From the NCBI GenBank assembly GCA_002496955.1, contig DALZ01000177.1, forward strand, positions 1 to 13,720: DNA of 13,720 nucleotides, written 5' to 3'. Source of the DNA: Euryarchaeota archaeon UBA128 (GTDB lineage Archaea > Thermoplasmatota > Poseidoniia > Poseidoniales > Poseidoniaceae). The notes beneath the pieces were generated by a model. It worked only from the letters and a program-made list of their open reading frames with translations, did not search any database and was not told where the DNA came from. The position numbers and the translations under genes were made by a program. Within the stretch, counting starts at the first letter, position 1; the number at the start of each line of letters is the position of its first letter. Positions 6,795 through 13,720 of the stretch are shown here, piece after piece.

Positions 6795-6815
6795 ACCTCA
6801 ATTACAAATTAAGGT
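6795..6815 (+). repeat. Imperfect inverted repeat in the intergenic region
   Basis: ACCTCAATT (6795-6803) faces AATTAAGGT (6807-6815) around ACA, eight of nine positions pairing with a central C/A mismatch. It stands between the tRNA and the promoter of the beta-helix gene. No T-run follows, so an operator or a chance repeat is as likely as a terminator. Confidence 0.3.
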
Positions 6816-6861
6816 AATGGGGGATTGCTAAATTAACGAGTAAATAATCGAGATTTGTTGA

Positions 6862-6870
6862 TTTAAAAAT
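6862..6870 (+). promoter_or_regulatory. Probable archaeal TATA box for the beta-helix surface protein gene
   Basis: TTTAAAAAT lies in the most AT-rich stretch of the window (6835-6880). With the usual spacing of about 25 nt, transcription would begin near 6890-6895, after the in-frame TTG 6878 and ATG 6884. The mRNA would have a leader of about 40 nt with a Shine-Dalgarno before the ATG at 6932. The position of the initiation site is inferred. Confidence 0.42.
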
Positions 6871-6920
6871 AAATAAATTGAGTATGCTGGAAGCCTTTGG
6901 TTTGATATGCAACGGCGTGA

Positions 6921-6926
6921 AAGAGG
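6921..6926 (+). promoter_or_regulatory. Ribosome binding site deciding the start at 6932
   Basis: AAGAGG ends 5 nt before ATG 6932. The encoded N-terminus from that ATG is a textbook signal peptide, while starts at 6878 or 6884 would put a polar 16-18 residue stretch in front of it. Confidence 0.55.
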
Positions 6927-6931
6927 AATTC

Positions 6932-9900
6932 ATGCGCCGTGGTGTGTTGCCAGCAAACTCGATAGTGGCTTTGCTGGTGCTTACACTATTCGTGCCGCTG
7001 ACTGCCGCTAATTCTTCGTCGATAACCACCGATACCGTCTGGTCTGGAAATGTAGTATTAGACGAGGATATCATTATCGCCGCCGGGTCGACGTTGACCA
7101 TAGAGCCCGGAACAGTAGTTGACGGCGGAGAGGGCTTTACCATTGAAGTAGCGGGCAGCCTACAAGCCGAATCTGTGCATTTTTTGTCCACTGCAACCCC
7201 TGCCACACAATCCTCTCACGGCCAAGGGTTGTGGCAGGGAATTATTGTCAATCCCACGGGCAGTGTTTCCTTGGATGATGTAGTAATTGATAACTCCAAT
7301 ATTGGGGTAAAATCTGAAGGCGATTTGCTGATTGACAGAGTGACTATTGCAAACTCTTATCTTGGAATATACAACAGTGGAGTCGCAGATGTTACAGGAC
7401 TAACCACCGATTCAATAGACTATGAGGCAATACTAAACAGAGGGACTTTGTCATTGCATTCCTCAACAATTAGCAATGCGTCAACCGGCGTGATGTCCAG
7501 CGGTACTGTGTCGATTGAGGATTGTATTTTTACCCAACTTGGCTCAGCAATCAGCCTCACATCAGGAGCGACTGTTGTGAGGGGAGTTGATATGCAAAAT
7601 GTGTCAGTGGCTCTAACTTCTGTTAGGGGTGTCAGCGCAGATGTGAGCAATGTTACTGGTAGCAATATAACGCTATTCGCCGATATGGGCGATTCTGATA
7701 ATTTCGTATTATCTTCTGTAAACATATCAGGCGGGTTACTTGCAACCTCAAGCTCAGTGGTAAATACAGAATTGTATAACATCTCATTTGAGGTCACCCA
7801 CACAAACCCAAACCCTGTACTCAGACAAAGTTGTGTGGGGCTATGTTTGGTAGACAATGTGACAATTACCAATGCAGGTAAGGGTATATTGTTCGATGGT
7901 GATGGACAGTTCCATGTTCGCAACTCAACAATCGTTGCAACGGAATATGGGATAAGGTCTAGTAATGAAGGGGTTCTTCTGTTAGATAATACAACCGTTA
8001 ATGTTGAATCAAACGGGATAGTAATCCGTGATACAACCACTAAATTTTCTGGCCTTAATAGAGTGATAACGACGACATCTAACAGTGTTGGCATCGATAT
8101 ATTGGGCGGTAGCCATGATTTAGGCCAACTAGAGATTTCTAAACAGTTCGACAATACCGATACATCATCAGTTGGTTGCCAAATTTGGTATGCACAGGTA
8201 ATATTAGATCATTTGATAACCAACAATTTCTCAATTGGTGTGACAATGCGAAATGCTCAACTTACTGCAGATACGATAGCTAATATTGGTGGTAAGTTAA
8301 TCGGGATAGAGATCGTTGAAAGTATGGTTACAGTCACTACACTATCTACTAAATATCAGGACAGCGGAATCATTTTGGCAGATAACGCAGCACTGAGCGT
8401 CTATCAATACGACGCTCAATTACACGACCAACCGTTGTATGTCGGCCTTGATACCACGGCGAATGTTCTCCAATTCAATTCCCTAAACACTAATCCAGCG
8501 TATAGCGATGCGACAGGGGATGGCGCGGTATACTACGGTTATGCGGCAAATCTTGCCATAAATTCCGCTATTAGCAATTATTTTGAGCTAACTCCAGTTA
8601 AATTTATTGATACAAGCGGAAATCCGATACAAGCGGCAATTAATACAAATACCTTTCAATTTACAAGCGATGAAAACGGCATGGCATCAATCCCACTGTT
8701 TCCTGAAGGGTCGGATGTGCAGGCTAGTTTAGCCGGAACTGGAATTACTCAGCAACTGTTTGGTGGGGTGCTTGACCAGGAAGTCGAGATTCCAATAATA
8801 CCAACCGGGGACTGGGTTATATCCGGTAATCAGATTATAACTCTAGAATCACTTGACTCAACTCAGTTATTTACCGGCAACTTGGTTCTTCAAGACAATG
8901 CGATTCTACAACTGATAGATATGTCTCTTGAACTAGGCCCGGATAAAGTAGTAACACTAAGCAATAATGCTCAATTAGTCGGCGCTAATTCATCGATAAT
9001 CGCAGATTTTGTGTATGTAAACGATTCAGGCACTATTTCTGGTTCTATTGGTGACGCAGAATTAACAGTTGCTTCAAATGTTGAATGGAATTGTATCGGA
9101 CCTAGGGCAGTCGCAAATTTGCGATTAAATGGTTCACTATTAGTTGGGACAGACTGTGATCTTGTAATACAAAATGGCTTTGTCACAGGAGGTCTGGGAG
9201 TTACCGGTGCTGCCTCATTCCAAATTATCTCTTCATTGACCATAACCGTCGTAAACCGAGGAGTCCCTGTAAGTAACGCTGTAATCAATTTTCAAAACTC
9301 TAATTACTATACTGATACTTCAGGCACAGTTGTAATAGAGGCAATAGCTAGACTCGTCGATGCTCAAAGTGATTTTACCGGAAGTAACGAGAATGTTCTA
9401 CTTCAAATGAACGAGCTTAACGAACTGATTACTTGGAACACCACAACAGCAAAGTCTCACCAATTTGTCGTTTCAGATTTAGCAGTAGATGAGATTCTCT
9501 CTGGCGACATCGTGTTAGAACCAACATGGAGTCCGTATTATCTTGATGAGGATTTAATAATCCCATTAGGACGAACTCTGTCGATACTTGACGGCGTCTC
9601 TGTTAGAGTTTCTGATGGAGTTAAAATTAGTGTGCTAGGTAGTTTAAACATTGATTCAGCAACTGTTTCCTCAACAGGCTTTGGTGCACGATGGGCCGGT
9701 ATAGTAACTGAATCACAATATGCTAATGTTGCTCTATCAGGAGCGACACTACTCGAAGCCTCCCCCGTAATTTCGTATTCTGGTGGTATTCTAACTGCCG
9801 AGGAAGTGGTCATTGCTCGCGCAGCGTCTTCAAGAGCGCTGATTGAGATAAATGAACAAATTGGAGGGGCTTTCAGCATCACGAATGCTCAACTAAGTGA

Positions 9901-11596
9901 TGCTAGTAGCGCGTGTGTGGATATAATTTCGTCAACGATTGAAATTCATCTGGAGAATATCTCCTTGTCACGCTGCAATGGCCCCGCGTTACGTGCAGAG
10001 AACGCTCGCATTAACGCAACAGAATTACTCATCAATGCCGGGTCGTCGAATGGGTTGATGCTGACTGATGTCAAAGGAGAAATCGAAAATATCGATGCAA
10101 CAGAGTTTAATGGCGCCGGCTCGATTGTCAAGTTAGATTATATCAATGAGGCATTGTCGGTTAGGAATCTTGACGGGAGAGTTGGTGGGGCTGCAGGAAT
10201 CAATGGAGCAAATAACCGGGCGCTAGATCTTGAATCAATTACCATACGCGGTGCACCAGGCATAGATTTTGATAGTTCTGCAGGATTTCTTACCAATATT
10301 ACTTTGATAGGACAAGGTTTTGGGACCGCATTTACTAGTCATCACGGTCGATATTCAGACTCCCTGAAACTAACTGATGTCGAGGTTTACGATTATGCTG
10401 TGGGTTTCGACCTCCATGCTGACGGGCCTGAAACAACGGCTGCGTTAGAGATAACCGATGCCATTATTTCAGCATCAACCTCACTATCAATTGAAAATTA
10501 TCCAGTAGTCTTTAGCAATGCATCACTGGCTGGACCGATAGAGGCTAGTGGCGCAATATCGATTGTGCTTATCGATGTTGAAATTGATCAACAACCGGTT
10601 ATTTATGATGACACAGTATTGATTTTCTATCGGACAATTGAGTTACAATCCTCTTATCGTGATTTTGTTAAGCCCACAACTTATGTCATCACAGCGCAAT
10701 ATTCTGATAACTCACTGGAGGTAGTGGAGGTCAGCGGCAGTTACGCCCAGGCCAGAGTCAAGTTCCAGACTCTTGCTGCACAGCCTCAGATTGCAGTCGA
10801 TTTGGTGTCCATTGATATTACCGCTAATTCTCTAGGACATCCGAGTGTAAAAGCATCATTCAATCTCATTGAACTATCTGACTCTGACTGGAAATTAGCT
10901 TTTGGTTTGAGTGAAAATAAGCCACCCGAAATTAATTCTGTCATGCCTAAGGAAACGACTCCAATAATGCAAACAATACCATTCAGTTCCATCATAAATG
11001 CATCGGATGATAACGACGCATCCAACGAGTTATTCTATCTGTGGAGCATAATTGATGAAACAGGAAGCGAGGTATATTCACACAGCTCACATAACCCGGC
11101 TCATGAGATTACCATGTCCTTACCGGGAAGTTATCTAATGCGTGTAACTGTATTAGATACCAATCTTGCCCAAAGCGAAATGATAGTACCTATTGAGGTG
11201 GCTTTACTTGATTCAGACCATGATTATATCACAACTTGCGATGATAACACTTGGTTTGATTTAGCCGCCAGCCGTGCTTGCGGGCCTGATGTTTACGACG
11301 ATGATGACGACAACGATGGCATCATTGATTCACGAGACATGTGGCCAATTGACCCTTGCGCTTGGCAAGACACTGATTCTGATGGGCAGCCTGACAACGT
11401 AGACTGCCCTGAAGGAGAGACAACAGTCCTGTTTGCTGATCAGGATGATGATGGGGATGGGATACCAGATTCTCTTGAGGGCACTGCCAGTGATTCCAAC
11501 GGGCCATTTAATTTATTCACCATTGTGCTGTTAGTAATTGGCATAATTATGCTTGTAGTCTTCTTGACGCGAACAAAACGAACCCTACAGGAGTGA
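6932..11596 (+). CDS. Giant secreted beta-helix surface protein with PKD-like domain, TSP3 repeats and C-terminal anchor
   Basis: Length 1554 residues. Residues 1-26 form a signal peptide (MRRG, hydrophobic core, cut near LTA-A). From about 35 a parallel beta-helix begins with a cap motif, LDEDIIIAAGSTLTIEPG (43-60), followed by many short I/V/N/S/T-rich coils. A carboxypeptidase-regulatory-like beta domain lies near 550-600 and a second near 768-810. A weaker cap-like segment occurs at about 628-665. The cap recurs as LDEDLIIPLGRTLSILDG (871-888) at the head of a second beta-helix. A PKD-like domain covers about 1330-1425, then TSP3-like acidic repeats (1427-1520; DDDDDNDGIIDSRD, DTDSDGQPDN, DQDDDGDGIPDS), a hydrophobic helix (1528-1545) and a short basic tail. 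No catalytic residues of pectate lyases can be assigned, so binding to a polysaccharide or a structural surface role is inference. The start is supported by the Shine-Dalgarno and the signal peptide. Confidence 0.92.
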   Translation: MRRGVLPANSIVALLVLTLFVPLTAANSSSITTDTVWSGNVVLDEDIIIAAGSTLTIEPGTVVDGGEGFTIEVAGSLQAESVHFLSTATPATQSSHGQGLWQGIIVNPTGSVSLDDVVIDNSNIGVKSEGDLLIDRVTIANSYLGIYNSGVADVTGLTTDSIDYEAILNRGTLSLHSSTISNASTGVMSSGTVSIEDCIFTQLGSAISLTSGATVVRGVDMQNVSVALTSVRGVSADVSNVTGSNITLFADMGDSDNFVLSSVNISGGLLATSSSVVNTELYNISFEVTHTNPNPVLRQSCVGLCLVDNVTITNAGKGILFDGDGQFHVRNSTIVATEYGIRSSNEGVLLLDNTTVNVESNGIVIRDTTTKFSGLNRVITTTSNSVGIDILGGSHDLGQLEISKQFDNTDTSSVGCQIWYAQVILDHLITNNFSIGVTMRNAQLTADTIANIGGKLIGIEIVESMVTVTTLSTKYQDSGIILADNAALSVYQYDAQLHDQPLYVGLDTTANVLQFNSLNTNPAYSDATGDGAVYYGYAANLAINSAISNYFELTPVKFIDTSGNPIQAAINTNTFQFTSDENGMASIPLFPEGSDVQASLAGTGITQQLFGGVLDQEVEIPIIPTGDWVISGNQIITLESLDSTQLFTGNLVLQDNAILQLIDMSLELGPDKVVTLSNNAQLVGANSSIIADFVYVNDSGTISGSIGDAELTVASNVEWNCIGPRAVANLRLNGSLLVGTDCDLVIQNGFVTGGLGVTGAASFQIISSLTITVVNRGVPVSNAVINFQNSNYYTDTSGTVVIEAIARLVDAQSDFTGSNENVLLQMNELNELITWNTTTAKSHQFVVSDLAVDEILSGDIVLEPTWSPYYLDEDLIIPLGRTLSILDGVSVRVSDGVKISVLGSLNIDSATVSSTGFGARWAGIVTESQYANVALSGATLLEASPVISYSGGILTAEEVVIARAASSRALIEINEQIGGAFSITNAQLSDASSACVDIISSTIEIHLENISLSRCNGPALRAENARINATELLINAGSSNGLMLTDVKGEIENIDATEFNGAGSIVKLDYINEALSVRNLDGRVGGAAGINGANNRALDLESITIRGAPGIDFDSSAGFLTNITLIGQGFGTAFTSHHGRYSDSLKLTDVEVYDYAVGFDLHADGPETTAALEITDAIISASTSLSIENYPVVFSNASLAGPIEASGAISIVLIDVEIDQQPVIYDDTVLIFYRTIELQSSYRDFVKPTTYVITAQYSDNSLEVVEVSGSYAQARVKFQTLAAQPQIAVDLVSIDITANSLGHPSVKASFNLIELSDSDWKLAFGLSENKPPEINSVMPKETTPIMQTIPFSSIINASDDNDASNELFYLWSIIDETGSEVYSHSSHNPAHEITMSLPGSYLMRVTVLDTNLAQSEMIVPIEVALLDSDHDYITTCDDNTWFDLAASRACGPDVYDDDDDNDGIIDSRDMWPIDPCAWQDTDSDGQPDNVDCPEGETTVLFADQDDDGDGIPDSLEGTASDSNGPFNLFTIVLLVIGIIMLVVFLTRTKRTLQE
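11589..11593 (+). promoter_or_regulatory. Ribosome binding site within the end of the beta-helix gene
   Basis: AGGAG is part of AGGAGTGA, close to the full Shine-Dalgarno. It is 5 nt before TTG 11599 and 8 nt before GTG 11602, but it overlaps the GTG at 11593, which makes that first codon unlikely as the start. Confidence 0.45.
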
Positions 11597-11601
11597 TTTT
11601 G

Positions 11602-12144
11602 GTGGCAGCGGTTGATTTACCTTCAACAGAATCGTTTGCCATTTTTATCATTGTTGTATTGGCGGCGATTGTGTTATGGGATGCATTTTGGCTTACCAAA
11701 CAAAAGCGTGACGTTCCGGATTTCGGAGAACTCCAAGGCGGTGGCTTTGCTTGGGCGAGTGAAGGGCCTCATGAGGTCATTCGTCAGTGGGGTAACTTAT
11801 TCTCAATGGCTGCAATGATGAGTTTACCATGGGCATTAATCTCGTTATCCAAGACCCCAATTATTTACGGTATTATTTGGGATTGTTTACTTGGCCTGCA
11901 CATAATTTACCTCCTGCTTCCAAAGCGCTACGCAGTAACTTCAACCCATCTGTTTGCTGACGGGCAACGATACGAATGGTCAAGGCTTAGGCTAGCCAAA
12001 AAACAACCCAAGCGCAGAATCATGTTGTTACGCAAAGGTTGGGGCGTTTTCGGCCCATTACCGCTAGGCGGTAGCTATCATGATTTAGAGCAAGCAAAAC
12101 ACGCAATTGCTCGGTTTTATCAGTTAGATGACACCTCAGAATGA
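11602..12144 (+). CDS. Small membrane protein with possible PH-like C-terminal domain
   Basis: About 180 residues. Three hydrophobic segments are visible: FAIFIIVVLAAIVLWDAFW near the N-terminus, LFSMAAMMSLPWALISL in the middle, and IIYGIIWDCLLGLHIIYLLL before a soluble tail of about 70 residues. The tail reads like a small beta-barrel (YAVTSTHLFADGQRYEWSRL, then basic strands and a final helix HDLEQAKHAIARFYQL). This is the plan of bacterial PH-like (YcxB/bPH2-type) membrane proteins, where a strand, a turn with Gly and a Trp precede the core. That comparison is from memory and weak. Starts at GTG 11593, TTG 11599 and GTG 11602 share the frame; 11602 has suitable spacing to AGGAG. The gene practically touches the beta-helix gene, so co-transcription is likely. 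Confidence 0.8.
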   Translation: MAAVDLPSTESFAIFIIVVLAAIVLWDAFWLTKQKRDVPDFGELQGGGFAWASEGPHEVIRQWGNLFSMAAMMSLPWALISLSKTPIIYGIIWDCLLGLHIIYLLLPKRYAVTSTHLFADGQRYEWSRLRLAKKQPKRRIMLLRKGWGVFGPLPLGGSYHDLEQAKHAIARFYQLDDTSE

Positions 12145-12181
12145 CCGCTATTACCAATAAGCGCATGCCGGTGCAACAATC

Positions 12182-12610
12182 ATGGAATGGACGGTGAGCG
12201 GCGAAGATTTACTCGTCAGAATTGATCCCGGTGAGGAAATACATGCAACACTACAGCGGCTTGCAGACGAAGTGGGATTCGATGCTGCAGCGATAACCAG
12301 CGGGATTGGCCGGACAAGGAATAATGTATATGGCTACATGAATAATGACGGAATTTACATCAAAAGGGAACTAACAACTCCTTCTGAACTTGTCAGTCTA
12401 TCTGGTAATATTGCCAGAACCCAAGATAACAAAGCTTTCACCCATATTCACTGTTGCTGGTCGGATGATGACAACAATGTGCATGCAGGACACATGTTCT
12501 CATCAACAGTCGCAGTGGTTGCTGAGATTCACCTGCGACTCATGTCCCAAGCAATAATGACTCGTTGTCCGCTTGCTGATGTGCAACTATTGGGATTACA
12601 ATTTTCGTGA
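12182..12610 (+). CDS. DUF296/PPC-domain protein
   Basis: A 142-residue protein made of a single PPC (DUF296) domain, a trimeric alpha/beta fold found in bacteria and archaea alone and in plants fused to AT-hooks. Matching features are the N-terminal LLVRIDPGEEIHATLQRLAD, the segment DAAAITSGIGRTRNN, and the histidine cluster THIHCCWSDDDNNVHAGHMF, in which His residues of the HxH and of AGHM are the expected metal ligands, followed by a long hydrophobic strand. The biochemical role of the stand-alone proteins is not well established, so none is assigned. The ATG at 12182 is preceded by GGTG at 12170-12173. The gene is 37 nt after the membrane protein and 31 nt before ligA, compatible with one operon, but the spacing does not show a functional tie to DNA ligation. 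Confidence 0.88.
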   Translation: MEWTVSGEDLLVRIDPGEEIHATLQRLADEVGFDAAAITSGIGRTRNNVYGYMNNDGIYIKRELTTPSELVSLSGNIARTQDNKAFTHIHCCWSDDDNNVHAGHMFSSTVAVVAEIHLRLMSQAIMTRCPLADVQLLGLQFS

Positions 12611-12630
12611 CATTCAAAGCCTATGACTAG

Positions 12631-12635
12631 GGTGA
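12631..12635 (+). promoter_or_regulatory. Ribosome binding site of ligA
   Basis: GGTGA, preceded by AG, ends 6 nt before the ATG at 12642 and matches the 3' part of the archaeal Shine-Dalgarno. It supports that ATG, which begins MADKGRIEELSSAIRYHRQL, the normal LigA N-terminus. Confidence 0.55.
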
Positions 12636-12641
12636 CTAACC

Positions 12642-13720
12642 ATGGCTGATAAGGGACGAATCGAAGAACTTTCATCAGCGATTCGATACCATCGACAATT
12701 GTATTACAACCACTCAGCCCCTGAGATTTCAGATGCTGAATTTGACAGGCTTTGGGATGAATTACTAAACCTTGACCCCGACAACCCGGTACTGCATGAG
12801 GTTGGCCCCGAACCTTTGCCGGGGACTGTAAAGGTCGATCACATATTTCCCATGCGCTCTTTAGACAAAGGCACCACTAGTGAGGACATTACTCACTTTG
12901 TTGTTCAATCGACCTTTGGTGCTAAACGATATCTGGCTCAACCAAAACTGGATGGTTCAGCGCTGTCTTTGGAGTATGTAGCAGGTAATCTGTATCGTGC
13001 CGCCACGCGTGGTAGTGGTGAGCGCGGCGAGGATGTTACGCTTAATGCTAAACAAGTCAAGAATATTCCACAGCGGCTGAATATCCCGGCTGATTGTCAT
13101 GTTCGCGGTGAGGTAATCATGCCGCTAGCCGTTTTTGAGGCGAAATATCGAGATGTTTCGCCAAATCCACGTAACCTGTGCTCCGGTGCGCTACGTCAAA
13201 AGCACGGAGACGGTAAAGCAGAAGCCGCTGATTTGGTTTTCTGGGCTTATGATGTGAAATTCGTCAATCAGCCGCCGGCCGTTGAAAATGATAGTGAACT
13301 CCTTACTTGGCTTCAACAGGCTGGAATAGAACCCGCACCATGGGAAGTGTTCGAATCGGAACAACCGCATTTAGCAATGATTGAGCACACTCAAGAGTGG
13401 GTGAAAAAACGGGTTGCATACGAATTTGAAATAGATGGCATCGTTTTCAAGCTTGATAATTTGCGACAAAGGGCAAATCTAGGCATGACTGCACATCATC
13501 CACGTTGGGCCTTAGCATGGAAATTTCCTCCAGAAGAAGCCACATCGGTGTTGCTGAGTGTCGATTGGCAAACAGGGCGAACAGGTAATGTAACCCCAGT
13601 TGCAAGAATCGCTCCTCAGAGTGTAGGTGGCGTTACTGTCGAAAATACTACGCTTCACAACCCGGGCGAAGTTACTCGGTTGGGCGTCAAAATTGGCGAC
13701 AGGATTCTTATCGTTCGTCG
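12642..13720 (+). CDS. ligA: NAD+-dependent DNA ligase LigA (3' partial)
   Basis: The first 359 residues of a LigA, which seals nicks in duplex DNA using NAD+ as the adenylate donor. Domain Ia is visible at about 8-40 (LYYNHSAPEISDAEFDRLWD). The adenylation domain follows with the catalytic lysine K102 in PKLDG, TRGSGERGEDVT, VRGEVIMP, NPRNLCSGALRQ, EIDGIVFKLD and PRWALAWKFPPEE. The OB-fold start is clear (TGRTGNVTPVARIAPQ, GGVTVENTTLHN, RLGVKIGDRI). The zinc finger, HhH and BRCT parts lie beyond the window. Two usual residues differ: the Glu two before the catalytic Lys is Gln (Q100), and RGDG reads RGSG. The catalytic Lys, Asp, Gly, Glu and motif-V Lys are retained, so activity is likely. 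NAD+-dependent ligases are near-universal in bacteria but rare in archaea (Haloferax LigN is the known case), which suggests an ancient transfer. Confidence 0.95.
   Translation, partial: MADKGRIEELSSAIRYHRQLYYNHSAPEISDAEFDRLWDELLNLDPDNPVLHEVGPEPLPGTVKVDHIFPMRSLDKGTTSEDITHFVVQSTFGAKRYLAQPKLDGSALSLEYVAGNLYRAATRGSGERGEDVTLNAKQVKNIPQRLNIPADCHVRGEVIMPLAVFEAKYRDVSPNPRNLCSGALRQKHGDGKAEAADLVFWAYDVKFVNQPPAVENDSELLTWLQQAGIEPAPWEVFESEQPHLAMIEHTQEWVKKRVAYEFEIDGIVFKLDNLRQRANLGMTAHHPRWALAWKFPPEEATSVLLSVDWQTGRTGNVTPVARIAPQSVGGVTVENTTLHNPGEVTRLGVKIGDRILIVR

Noticed and set aside
6878..6931. Longer start (TTG 6878 or ATG 6884) for the beta-helix protein
   Set aside because: It places a polar segment before a classical signal peptide and starts too close to the likely TATA box.
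6802..7206. Minus-strand open frame of 134 codons across the promoter and the signal peptide
   Set aside because: Composition is that of an antisense shadow, with no Shine-Dalgarno or recognisable domain, and it would cross the AT-rich promoter region.
7420..8154. Open frame of 244 codons on the minus strand
   Set aside because: It lies wholly inside the beta-helix gene. Its Ser/Thr/Leu/Pro-rich product mirrors the repetitive coding strand and shows no domain or ribosome binding site.
7040..11210. Pectate-lyase or other polysaccharide-lyase activity for the beta-helix protein
   Set aside because: The fold signals are clear but no conserved catalytic residues could be pointed out, so no enzyme name is given.
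11612..11818. Plus-strand open frame of 68 codons overlapping the membrane protein gene
   Set aside because: It lies in another frame of a gene with clear membrane helices and has no ribosome binding site or domain.
1..13720. CRISPR array, insertion sequence or phage-like segment
   Set aside because: No direct repeats with spacers, transposase motifs, terminal inverted repeats or integrase were found. The tRNA is not followed by a duplicated 3' end that would mark an attachment site.

Overview
The window reads as part of a planktonic archaeal genome, most likely Marine Group II/III Euryarchaeota (Poseidoniales-like). The evidence is a core gene run in archaeal order and form (eL18, uL13, uS9, Rpb10/RpoN, then tRNA-Pro), flanked by very large secreted proteins with acidic thrombospondin-type-3-like calcium repeats of the 'DxDxDG..D' kind common in those lineages, and AT-leaning DNA. 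The lineage is inferred from gene content; no 16S gene is present. Every supported gene is on the + strand and gaps are short, so no stretch over 300 bases lacks a gene.

Layout: (1) 2-4582, the C-terminal part of a giant surface protein whose N-terminus lies upstream of the window. It has acidic Ca-binding repeats, several Ig-like modules, an EF-hand-like loop, one membrane helix and a cytoplasmic domain resembling DUF4129. (2) 4624-5085, an unrecognised helical protein of about 153 residues. (3) 5086-5191, a leader holding three inverted repeats, one of them a 12-bp helix that ends on the Shine-Dalgarno of the next gene. (4) 5192-6683, the tightly packed or overlapping operon rpl18e-rpl13-rps9-rpoN, followed after 10 nt by tRNA-Pro(GGG). 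(5) 6772-6931, an AT-rich intergenic region with a probable archaeal promoter. (6) 6932-11596, a second giant protein: signal peptide, two beta-helix blocks that start with the same cap motif, a PKD-like domain, TSP3-like repeats and a C-terminal membrane anchor. (7) 11602-12610, a small membrane protein and a DUF296/PPC-domain protein. (8) 12642 to the window end, the N-terminal 359 residues of a NAD+-dependent DNA ligase (LigA), a bacterial-type enzyme rare in archaea.

The core cluster supplies the large and small ribosomal subunits and RNA polymerase. The two giant proteins share a plan (ectodomain, acidic calcium repeats, single helix near the C-terminus) and probably form part of the cell surface. 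The genes from 6932 through ligA are spaced so that they could be one transcript, but nothing links their functions clearly. The most noteworthy items are the structured leader before eL18, the duplicated beta-helix architecture, and the LigA with substitutions in two usually conserved nucleotide-binding motifs.
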